64,000 nt of DNA, taken from NCBI RefSeq assembly GCF_000003195.3, contig NC_012875.2:32902314-32966313 (forward strand). Reading direction: 5' to 3'. The stretch's first letter is position 1, and every line of letters begins with the position of its first letter. The translations under genes and the position numbers were made by a program. Shown here piece after piece: positions 37,549 to 48,283 of the stretch. The stretch comes from Sorghum bicolor (taxonomy: Eukaryota; Streptophyta; Magnoliopsida; Poales; Poaceae). The notes under the pieces are model-generated. The model was not told the DNA's origin. It searched no databases and worked only from the letters and a program-made list of their open reading frames with translations.

Positions 37549-38358
37549 TGTTGATGCAAAAAACAGATCTACAAACACAAAGGGCTAATACCTGATTCTA
37601 ACGTTGAGGCGTGCCAGCCGATTTGACCTAACAATCGACAAAGGTGATAACTTGAATACTTTGGTCTCGACAACAGCGATGCGCCGAGATGTCACGGCCA
37701 AGAGGTACTCATGCGGAACTCGAGAATTTGTCGAGTATTACTCGTTGAATCCCTGAGAACTCGTAGACAAAAGAAAATGTGCGAGTTGACGAAGTCGTCG
37801 AAAATTAGATGTAAAAGTAGATGTAAAACTTGTGTATGATATTGATTGATTGTCCTTCTTCCATTGCTGCTAGGTCTATATTTATACCCTGACCTAAAGA
37901 GTTACAACCGTATACGACTAGGATTTAATTCTAAACAAAACAGGACTCTTACATAAGGCATACTTTAATAAATATGGAAAACAGCCACCTATCTATTCCG
38001 GTGCTCGCTTCAATTATGATCAAACCTTTCATCGACTCTGCTTCATCGGCATATCCTTGTTGCCTCCTTAGCAACTTCCACACCTTCCTTCATCGGCACC
38101 GGCATACTCCCTGTAGCCTCCTTAGCAACTTCCACACCTTTCTTCATCGGTATCAGCGATCATCGGCATGAGCGATCAATCGGCAATAATTAGTAACTAC
38201 CGTCTCAACCCTCTGGCCAGCAACATCCTCCACCTGTCATCCTATCATCGGCATAATCGGCTATCGGCAATCTTCTTATCGGCTTGACACAACATTTTCC
38301 TGAATGCCGATCACTTCTTCCTGACCATCCTGACTTGTGCCTAAAAACGGTGTCAACA
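37549..38358 (-). repeat. Element B 5' LTR (810 bp)
   Basis: Plus-strand ends are TGTTGATGCAAAA and GTGTCAACA. The left half resembles the A and F LTRs; the right half (37955-38358) matches only the B 3' LTR fragment. A candidate TATA (minus) lies at 37877-37886. It is followed by ACTCC, the presumed TSD in G's LTR. Confidence 0.85.
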
Positions 38359-41300
38359 ACTCCTAAATTTTTTAATTTTGATTTGTTATTAGAAAACACT
38401 AAACTAAATGAAGGATTTAAAAGTTTTCTAAAATACTCCAAGATTTATCCAATTATTGATAATTCACAAAGAGAAAAATGTGGATTTTTTTTAATTTTTA
38501 CAAGTGAAGTGAAGTCGTGTGCCCTTGCTTGGTCTTGGTGGTTGTGAAAAACAAATTTCTAAAATTTGAGCTTCTCTTATTAGGCCATTTTCATTTTTTA
38601 GAAAAAAATTAAACACCAAAAAGTCCTATTTAAAAACTAACTCTTATTTGAGTCGAAAAACAATTTAAAAATGTCTTTAAAAGAAAATGTTTTATATTCA
38701 GAAGTATTAAAGAAAACAATCTCCTAAATAATCTTAAATTATGCATTCAAAATGGTTTGGAAATTGGTCTGGCAAAATAGTTTAGAACTTCTCTTTTACA
38801 AAAAAAAAGTTATTTCTTTTCTCTTTTTCCTCGCTTTATGGTCTACTCCCGCACGCAGCCTGCCCTGCGCCCGCGCTCGCTCTTGGGCAGTGGCACAGCG
38901 CAGCAGCCCAGCAGCGTAGGCCCGCCCAGGGCAGCCAGCCTCGTGCACGAGCCGCTGCCACGTGGGCCCCACTTGCCAGTCACTCGCAGCCGCTGCCACC
39001 ACGGCCCCACGCGTCAGCCGCGTCCCTAACCTCTGTCCGCATCGCATGGAGCCACGCCGCGGCCACCCGATCTTCCCTCTGCATGCACCCCGATGTTCCC
39101 GTGGCCTATAAAGGCCTCGCCCCTAGGTACCGCGCCCCTCCCTGAACCCTATGGCAGCAGCCGCCGCCTCTCGTGCGCTAGCCGCAAGCCACCATAGCCA
39201 CCGCCGCCCCGAGCTCCACGCCGCCATTGATCTCGCCGGCCGCAGCATCTCCAGCAACGAGGGCCGCACCTCGAGCTTTGCTACGTGGTAAGGAATCCGT
39301 TGGTGCCATTCCCGTTCCCTCTCTCTCTCTCAGTCATGCGCAACGACTCGCCGGAGTTTTCCGTGCCGCCGCCGAGCCACCCTTCTCGTGGCCCGCTCTC
39401 CCCGCCCCCCTCTCTCATGGCTTCTACGTGCATCGTGCTCGCCTTGCTGGGATGAGCACACTCGTGCCCTTGCTGTTGTTCCCCGTGCCCCGTAGCGCCG
39501 CCACGGCGAGCCGGAGCACCGTGGCTATGGCACCGCCGCCACGGACCGCCCTCTCTGTCGCGCGTAGTCGGCCGCCCGCTCCCGGTCCACCGTGGACCGG
39601 TGGTCCAGCGCCCCACAACCCCGGTTCACAGCGCGGGCCATGGACCCGCCCACCCCGCCGCGCTGCGTGGCCGGTCAACCGGCCAGACGCGATCAGCCCT
39701 GGCAGTTTTGTGAAAAAAAACCCTGTACTTTTCAGAAATTAACCCACGGTCCACTATAGTTCAAAAGTATTTCGAAACAGGTCCTGTTTTTAGTAGTTTA
39801 GCCCTGGATCCATTGGTATTTATAGATTGAGTCCAAAATGCTTTTAAAATTCAGTTTGATTTATTTAAAATACGAAAAAATAGTTCTGCTTAATCACAGT
39901 TTTGCCATTGACCTAGTTTTGGCCATAGAATCCTCGTTTTAACTCCAATTGAGCCTGTTCTTGTCGCGTTAGGTTCGTATCGACGTAAACTACACATTGG
40001 TAACATTGTTTACCTTGTTTGACACTTTTAATTTTTGACATAATTATGATTTGAATAATGCTTATTCAATGCCCTTTAAAAGTAAAAGCAAAATAGAGTT
40101 TCATCGCAGCCTTTCTTATAACAATATTAATATGATTAATATCACCGTCAATGTCGTTTCAATTGAAACCTACTTAGTTTAACCTTATATCATAAATACC
40201 TTTATTTAACTAATCATGTGTTCCATCTATAAATGCTAAAGCGACTTAAATGGTATAGAATTGTTTATAACTAGAATATGACTAAAGTTTAACCTTAACT
40301 TTTATAATTTGTTATAATTTGGTCAACTCAACTTTGACACATTTCTCTAAAAAGTCTATCATCTCTTTTCATAAAATACAATTAGCGTATGGTTTGTCCT
40401 CTCTGTTATATTGCAAGCCTCGATAGTTGTGTCCGCTTAACGATAGCTCCATTCTCAATCGTTCTTACATTGTCATAATCATAGCAACAAGCCGTGTTGT
40501 TTAGTGCGCTCTTTCTAAGCTTTTCTTTAGATTGTCATTTGTTCTTAGTCGTGATTGTTTGTTTGTCTGTTTATGTTGCTTGTTTGCTATGAGTAGAAGA
40601 AGCGTGGTTCATTAACAGTGAAGACCAGGAGCTGAGGACCGACAGTTGCAGTAGAAGATAAAGATCACAAGAAAGAAGTAAAAGAATTTTGAGCAGTTGT
40701 ACACTAGGAATAAAGGCAAGTGCATGCACCCTTTGATCATATTGTACCTATGAACTTTAAATACATTTGCTTTTCATTGCATGAGTCTTAATACTACAAA
40801 CCCTAAGGACTCGATTAGCCCTTTACTACTATTCCTTGTATACCTGGGTTTATATATGGGTAGTTTAGTGAACAGTAGATATGCTTAGCTGCTCTGCTCA
40901 TCTATTCCATATAATAAATGAAAGTAAATAATCATGCTTAATAAATTCTTCAATGATGATTAATGTTTAAATGATGAACATTGGTCACTTCGGTGATGGA
41001 GATGTTGTGGTGCTTTCGAGCATCGTGGTTTGTTGAGGAAAGGGGGAACGAGTACTGGAGCTGGGCTTGGTTTTTCTAGGGGTACCCATTGCCACCCTCC
41101 ATAAGGACTTAGTCATGGAGTGGCCCGCTAGGACTTACAGTACAACTTCAAGCTATATGGCTCTGGCTTAACGTAGTATCAGGACCTCTACTGGTAGGGT
41201 GTAACTTTCTGGGTAGGCATAAGGAAGTAGCTTGGGTATTCATATTAAGAGGTCGGTCAGTTTGGGGTCCAATTGCTATGGGCACAACTACCGTGCGCCC

Positions 41301-41500
41301 CGGCCAAAACTTACGAGTTACACTCTATTAGCTAGAACCTGTGAAAAGTCTCGTAGTGAAACCCTCTCAGTGTTATTATAATTATGTTTTCTACTATATA
41401 TAATATTGTCTCTGATATTTCTATTCTTTTGTTGTATGTGTGGACTTCCTGGGCCCACATATGATGACTTTGGTCTTGTTTTGAAAACCAGGGTGTGACA
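38359..41500 (+). repeat. Element G LTR, right 3.1 kb
   Basis: AT-rich on the left (38359-38810), then a strongly GC-rich stretch (38830-39690) with a TATA box, then AT-rich to the end. The 171-aa plus-strand ORF 39227-39742 and its antisense partners are Ala/Pro/Arg-rich, as expected from GC-rich sequence. I see no domain and do not call a gene. From 40980 the text resembles the R/U5 part of long LTRs and ends GGGTGTGACA. No other feature is supported here. Confidence 0.65.
39107..39113 (+). promoter_or_regulatory. Candidate LTR promoter TATA box of G
   Basis: TATAAAG in the context GGCCTATAAAGGCC, within a GC-rich, gene-promoter-like stretch. Transcription would start around 39135-39140. 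Confidence 0.5.
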
Positions 41501-41503
41501 GAA

Positions 41504-41515
41504 TGGTATCAGAGC
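41504..41515 (+). other. Primer-binding site of G (initiator tRNA-Met)
   Basis: TGGTATCAGAGC, three bases after the LTR end. It is the standard complement of the plant initiator tRNA-Met 3' end. Confidence 0.85.
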
Positions 41516-41643
41516 GTTGTTGACTATAGGTCATATGCCTAGATAGCACTGGTCGACTTCTAAAGCTTATTTTAAGATAAAACTATTTTCTCATCCCTTG
41601 GCTTTTTTACTCTCACTATTTCCTTCCTTTGTCATGTTGTATC

Positions 41644-43294
41644 TGTTGGGTATTCTTAACATCATTACCAAAAGTAGACTAAGTTCTCTAAATCTAGTAA
41701 CGGTGCCAAAAATGCCAAACCTATCCCTCACACCACTTAAGCCAAGTTGTCATCCCCAGCATGATATAAGAGACGCGGTATTGAAATATGCAATTGCTCT
41801 TCTAAATAAATAATGAATGGGATCTGCAAGCACACAGATTAATACCGATGCAGCATTTTAACTGGGAAGTATTCCAGGTATCGTTATTTATATTTTTACC
41901 ACTGGGAAGGGATTAACAATCATCACTATTGATTACAGAATAGAATATGAGATTGAGCATCTATCATTGCATGTATAATTGAGAACATTTATCTAACTCT
42001 TCATACAGGGATAAGTGTCACATAAAAGATATATGAGATAATGAATAGTGACAAAGATAATTAATCTGATCTAGCCACATAATAAATATGATAAGCACCT
42101 CAATTAGATACTCTAGAAAGTCATTAGCATGGTATTAGAACGAACTACAAGAATATTTCCTAAGTTATTCTCAACTATATAGTCTAGCATATCATAGTTA
42201 GTGCAAGCATACTTAGCAATCATTGCGAGACAAGACTACGTCCATGCATAGTGATATTAGCAAGGTAAATGAGAAACATAGCAATCACTCCCCTGTAATA
42301 ATATTGCTCTGCCAGCCCAATACACGAAAGGGGGACTATATAAGAATCAATGAAGCTGTCACTATCACGAACCACCCCACGATCTGGCATGTTGGGTACA
42401 ATCGCAGATAAATACGGTATAAGCACCACGCCTACACAATATCTATCATTTACCCATGGATCCGAGGGATAAACGCTATACGATCCTAAGCATGTATATA
42501 GATCCAATCTAACTAAGCCAAGTACATAACTATGATAAACTAAGAACAATAAAATCTTGAATATAAGCAAGTAGAGCAAAGTCATAAGCAATATATTGAA
42601 GTAGAACAAAGTCATATTCATAATACTGAAGAACAAAGATAATTAGAAAGCAATTAGAAGCACAATTAGAGAATTACCAAGAATCCTCCTGACAGATCCG
42701 GAAACCAATCGAAGATTGACTCCTTCTAGTTCTAATCCTATGTAGCTATGCTAATCTAGATGTCTAATTGATGTGGTGGCTCTAATCTTGATCAGAGGCT
42801 TCTTCTCCCTTGAAGAACAATGAATTAGGGTTGAGAGGCTCTCTCCTCCAGGGGCCAGGGGGTCTGGTTTTATAGTCCCTTCAAGTGAATATGGGCCGTT
42901 GGATCAAACCGACATAGATTGTAGGGTTTAGATACATCCTTTAGGTCGGTGGAGATCTCCCACGAAGCAGAGTCCTGATTGGACTCAGGAGGTGGGCGCG
43001 CCCTGATCACCTGGGCGGGCGCCCAGGGTCAGGCCCCCTTTCGCCTCCGCTTCGGTCTCGTGGCTTCTGGAGTCTTCTAGATGTAAGATAATTGCGCGGC
43101 ACGTTAATATCTCTATGTAATCCCGACGTGTGGGCCTTTCTTCCGTATTTCCTGATAACCCCCTGCAGAAATAGACAAACACCAAAACTCGTGGAATTCT
43201 GTCAAATAAAACCCTAAGTTTAGATGTTGATTTCATTTGGATCCTTTTCTTTATTTATTTAATAATTAAATTTGATACTTAAGGACCGTCAACA
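41644..43294 (-). repeat. Element H 3' LTR (1651 bp)
   Basis: Plus-strand ends are TGTTGGGTATTCTTAAC and GACCGTCAACA. It matches the 5' LTR except for scattered substitutions and an extra 20 bp near 42992-43012 between GGGCG repeats. The minus ORF at 42220-42636 and its partners lie in LTR sequence repeated three times in the window, and I do not call them genes. Confidence 0.9.
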
Positions 43295-43309
43295 AACTCC
43301 CCCAAGCTT
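43295..43309 (-). other. Element H polypurine tract
   Basis: Minus strand AAGCTTGGGGGAGTT, adjoining the 3' LTR. Confidence 0.8.
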
Positions 43310-45483
43310 ACCTCTTGCTCGTCCCTAAGCAAGGACAGACTCAGCTATGGATCATAAGTTGTTGCAGTATCTTTAAAAATTGACGGTACACATGCTTTTA
43401 AATAAGATCTCATCTCTGAGTTAGAGTAAACTATCAAGACTTAAAACTTACTTACTTTACCTTCACCATGGGACTTGTAACCGTCACTTCTGTCTTGAGT
43501 GGTTAAAAGATAGAACAGTCTAGTCAAGTGCCATGTCTCTTATTCTTGATCAGCTATAGCTCTGAAGTTTTTGCAGATTTTCAAATAAAACTCAGAGATT
43601 CCTTGTATGATTCTCTCAGATCTCTCTTTTGTGGTATTTCCGGATCCTTACCAAGGCAGTTATGGTATATGCCTTCTCTCAAGATATGTAGTATTTGTGG
43701 TATAAAGCATAGTGACATTGTCTTCTCTCTTACCCTACTCTAATAAGGCTTTAATATCTGGAGCTCATAGGTGGGAGATAAAATATACATACTTACAAGA
43801 CATTTATTGCATAGTCAAACCATGGATCCAAAGAAACAAATCAATAAGCCAAATCAAGATGTGCATGTGTGGCGAATGAATGGTGTATGGTGATGATGGT
43901 GATAACAATGGTGGAAGTCTAATTCTACTTTTGCTCTTTGAGGGGATACATACCTTTCTTGCTTTTTGAAACTTTGTGAGGAGAATGAGATGCTCTATCT
44001 TTTTCTTTTCTCTCAGGTGGGTATCTTGTACCCCTAATTCTACTGTCGGACACTTGTCCATTTTTACCTCTCGTCTCACTTTTTCTTTTCTTTCGAGGTT
44101 CCGAGCACTTGCTCCTTTTTATTTCCTCGTATATATTTTTTTCTTCTTCTTTTTTTTAGAGCACTCATCTCTTGAGATAATATAGCAAGTGGTAGTAACA
44201 AGATAACTTGAGCATTTATTTCACAAGGGAAAAACAAAAATATTTTTGGCTATTCTCTCCCGGATTAGGAGTAGAATATTTTTAGGTGATTCTGGAGATG
44301 GAAATGGATGGATATATGTGGATGGTACTTCCGGAGTAGAAGTAGCATATATGAGTGAACGTGCAAGTGAATCTTGATTTAACCACATGACAAGCTCCTA
44401 AGGGTCTACACAGCTTGACCACACTCAATGCTCATAAGCAGTAAATAGTAAATGTGTGGCTCAAAGTCTAACAAGCATATATATATGGCTGTGGTAGGAA
44501 TTTAAACTCTCATCATACAGGAACTCATCATGCAACATTTTAAAGATTTTTAAAGATAAAATTCTCCAGAATTCTAGCATCTCTAGGAACAGATAAACAA
44601 CAGCTCAACCTACCCATATCGTATCCGTTAACAACTTAGACTTCAGATCAAGTTTTCATCCCACAAGTTTAGGTCTAGAGCAAGCTTTAAATTATAACAG
44701 CTATATCTAAACTTGAGAGAGAACATAAAATGTGCAAATTAGGCAGAGCAACTATTCATCATATCCATGCTTAAGTTTTATTTAGATACAGATTAGCATA
44801 GCCACTTTATTTATTTATTAAACACACTAAGCAAAAGACATATATATATATCTATAAGCATAAAATCTTTATTTGGTTTTTCATAGTTATATATATTTAT
44901 ATTCTAAAATAATATAAGTATAAAGATAGATAGATAGAAATACTTATCGACATAAATGGGGGTGCTCTCCCCCAAGCTGAATTTTGACGTAATTTCTCTT
45001 GATGTAGCTAGCAGGTGGCAGAGGTGTATTTGAAAGTCAGCAGCATTCTGACAGTGATTAGAATGTCCTCCGTCTGCCAGTCTTCTTGATTCTTAAATTC
45101 TGCGGAGCTCAAATAGACAACAAAGCTTGTGGAACTGATTAAGTGTTAGCATAAATATCTAGCCTTTATCATGTTGAGACTTCTCAATAATTATTACCTC
45201 CTATTTTTATATTTTCGTTTTATAAAGTAGAAAAAAAATATTTATTTTATTTTTATGCCACCACAGTGAATATACTTATGGGTTTTATGCCACTCTATAC
45301 TCACATGGGGCTTACTGTTTTTTCATATTTTTATTTTCTTTTTAGGATAGTACAAATATGATTAACTAAGTAAACTATTTTTAAATAATTGAAAGGGAAA
45401 AGATAACTACCAAGTTTACCTCTTGGCAAGGCGTTCGATGTTTTTAAGTCCTCCGAACGGGACTCTCCATTTTCTCAATTGTC
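43310..45483 (-). other. Element H 3' untranslated internal region
   Basis: No coding sequence recognised. It is homologous to 12276-14448 of C. It contains a pyrimidine-rich block (43980-44160), AT-rich spacers and short TA and TAGA repeats near 44835-44935. Confidence 0.55.
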
Positions 45484-48123
45484 CTAAGGTTCGTTGGGTG
45501 GCAGAGTCGGTACTTCCGGCGGTGCCTCCTCTTCATGTATAGTTATCTTTGCTTTCCATACCTGACTCGGTGCTTCAGTCTTCTCTGGGTAATTCTGTTT
45601 AAACTCTACGTCTTCTGATCTTATCACTTCTCCTTCGTAGTCTGCCCATCCGTCCTTGATGATCTGTCTCCTCTGGTTGCGGTTGCGTCGCTTTCTTACC
45701 TGCTTAGATTCTTCAACGATATAGTTAGGGTCAGTAAAATAACGACGTACCTTCTCTGAGGGGAAGTGCATATGGACTTCTCCGGTTCCAATGTAGATAA
45801 TTGCTTTAACGGTGCTGAGGAACGGTCTTCCAAGGATGACGGGTGGATCATATTCATCTTCTCCCATATCAATAACTTGAAAGTCTGTGTAGACAAAATG
45901 ATTGTCTATTTTGACTGGGACATCAGTTACTATTCCTTTAACTTCTCGACATGTCTGATCTGCCATCTGGAGCTGAATGTATGTTGGTCTTAGTGGCATG
46001 GTTTCGAACAAGAGCCGATAGGTGACTGCGGCCATTATGTTGACGCCCGATCCGGTGTCACAAGTTGTCTTGTAGAAGTTGTATCCATTTATGGAGCAGT
46101 AAATGCTTGGCATTCCTGGGTCGTCCTTCTTGATCAAAAACGGTGACTTAAGTTGGTGATCTTGGCCTCCATGAACTACAGTGACCATTTTAGCTGACTC
46201 GGTCCACACTTGCTTGTTCCTGTTCCTCCTGTTGGTCCTCTTCCTTGACTTACGTCTGGATTGATCTAGAATTTGTGTAGCCTTGTTCTTGAAGAAAAAT
46301 GTCTCCTTCTTCCCTTTGACGTAGAAACTGATCTTGGCAGCACTAGCGTAGATGATTGCTCCCGTGGTGTTCAAGAATGGCCTCCCTAAGATGATAGGTG
46401 CTCTCTCATCATTTCCGGTCTCTACCACTACGAAGTCTGCTGGGGCATACAAGGTACCAACTCGGACACAAAGGTTCTTCAATATTCCTTTTGGAAAAGT
46501 TATCACCTGATCTGCAAACTGCAAACACATGGTTGTCTCTAATAAAGGATATGTAAAGAATTTTTCATAGAGTACCCTGGGTATAATGTTGACACTAGAG
46601 CCAAAGTCGCAGAGTGCTTCTGGAATGTCCACCATGCCGATGGAGATCGGGATGACGGGGCGTTCTGGATCGCCTCTCTTGACCGGCAAAAGGTCCGTAG
46701 AGAATTCAGTGACGGGGTTACTCCAATTACCTGCATCAAACATGTCTACAAGATTTGCAGATTCTAATCCTTCCGGTTGTGATGGTATACCGGGGTTAGT
46801 AGTAGGAATAGCAGCAGCTATTTGATTTAACTGGAATTCAATCATTTTATTAAAGCTAATTTGATTCTTAATGGCAGTAGAGAAATTATCCATTCTATTA
46901 TTTATATTTTCTAGCATTTTATCATTAGATGCCAATTTCTTAGATAGGTTATCCATTAGCTTTCCTTGATTAGACACTAACTCTCTCAGAGGTGGAAAAT
47001 TATTATTATTGTTGTAAGAATTGTTACCTTGATAATTACCTGAGTAGTTAGGCCTCTGTTGATTCCAACCTTGATTTTGTTGAAGACGGTTGTAGTAGTT
47101 GTTGTTGTTATTGTTGATGTAGTTCACATCCTCAAGTATCTCAGGGCAGTGGTTGCCTGAGTGTCCAGTATCTCCACACTCCTCACAAGTCATGTGAGAG
47201 TCGTAGATGTGCATAACTTCCTTCTTGTCTCCAGCTCTATCGTCGAGCTTCTTCATGAGCAGGTCTAGCTTTGCAGACAGCATGTCTACCTCCTTCAGCT
47301 GATGCATACCTCCACCTCTCTTGCATGTTTGGGTCCTCTCTTCATTCCAACTTTGGTTGGACGCCATCTTCTCCACAAGAGCTGTGGCTTGTGGTATAGT
47401 AAGTGATAAGAATGCTCCTCCAGCTGCAGCATCCATGGTCTCTCGGGCACTGTTGCCGAGCCCATGATAAAACGTCTGCATCAATAGCCAACTCTCCATT
47501 CCATGATGGGGACATTCTAGGATATAGTCTTCAAAGCGCTCTCATGCTTCTGGAACAGATTCATCATTTTGTTGCTGAAAACTTGTAATCTTCCCACAGA
47601 GAGCATTGGTCTTGCCCATGGGAAAAAACTTAGCCAGGAAGTTTGTTGAGCAGAGTGCCCACGTAGTATTCTTCTCCTTTGTAGCGTAGAACCACTGCTT
47701 CGCTCTTCCTAACAGTGAGAATGGGAAGAGGTGAAGTAGTATAGCATCTTTGGAAACTCCTGATATGGTGAATGTGTTGCAAATCTCTAGGAAGTGTTGT
47801 AAATGAGCACTAGCATCTTCGTGTGCCTTCCCACAGAACTGGTTGGATTGCACCATGTTGATAAGTCTAGGCTTGAGCTCAAAGTTGCCGTCGATCTCTG
47901 CAGCAGGTCCAGTGCGGATGTTGTCCGTAGTGGGAGCTGAGAACTCGCGGATTGATTTGTTCACCATGGCCTCGAACTCTGAAGACAAGTTCTGGTGATC
48001 TTCTTGATTGAATGAAGCTTCTTGCTGAAGTGTTGACGATCTCTTCTTGAGCTTGGCTCTCGTCTTCTTGAATAATGCTTCGGGATTGTCAACAAAATTT
48101 CCTGGAAGATGTCTTCTATTCAT
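45484..48123 (-). pseudogene. Element H Gag with two tandem retropepsin domains (one stop codon)
   Basis: A single frame of 879 codons from ATG 48123 to the stop at 45484 is interrupted once, by TGA at 47542-47544 where Trp is likely. The N-terminal Gag core is in 47542-48123. In the 671-aa part (47499-45484) are a zinc knuckle CX2CX4HX4C (residues 105-118), an Asn-rich stretch (about 128-168), protease 1 (CDFGSS at 297-302, ILGRPFL at 370-376), a basic linker (415-430), and protease 2 (CDTGSG at 480-485, ILGRPFL at 555-561). The DFG form resembles the DLG of Athila proteases; the second has canonical DTG. The Glu/Pro-rich C-terminus stops without RT. Confidence 0.8.
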
Positions 48124-48257
48124 ACATTCCCCTGCATAAGATAAAATAGAAAAATATCGGGGTAAAACTGTATGAGAGAATAGATAAGCTCAATCATATT
48201 AGTGATGCGAATGATAACTCAAAATCCTTTATTCCATTCCTGATTAGTAATCAACCT

Positions 48258-48275
48258 TCCCCGGCAACGGCGCCA
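48258..48275 (-). other. Primer-binding site of H (tRNA-Asp)
   Basis: Minus strand TGGCGCCGTTGCCGGGGA, an 18/18 match to the complement of the plant tRNA-Asp 3' end, eight bases inside the LTR. This PBS type is usual for Athila-group elements. Confidence 0.85.
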
Positions 48276-48283
48276 AAAATGCT

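Larger units (their letters stand above)
3983..38358 (-). mobile_element. Element B: Tat-type Ty3/gypsy retrotransposon split by nested insertions
   Basis: In coding order (right to left): 5' LTR 37549-38358, PBS 37524-37541, gag, protease, RT-RNase H, then F inserted (20188-32491), second RNase H and integrase (18530-20182), the antisense PMD gene (4972-18380, split by D plus C), PPT 4387-4400, and the 3' LTR (visible part 3983-4386). Dual RNase H plus an extra antisense gene before the 3' LTR is the pattern known for Tat/Grande/RIRE2-type plant elements. Removing F, D and C gives about 12 kb. The right-flank TSD candidate is ACTCC (38359-38363). Confidence 0.85.

Noticed and set aside
39227..39742. 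171-aa plus-strand ORF as a host protein
   Set aside because: It is Ala/Pro/Arg-rich, has long antisense partners over the same bases, lies in an LTR and has no domain; GC-rich sequence alone keeps frames open.
42220..42636. Minus-strand 138-aa hydrophobic ORF (also 48925-49275 and 60133-60315)
   Set aside because: It is the same LTR sequence in three copies of the H family, with different truncations and no gene context.
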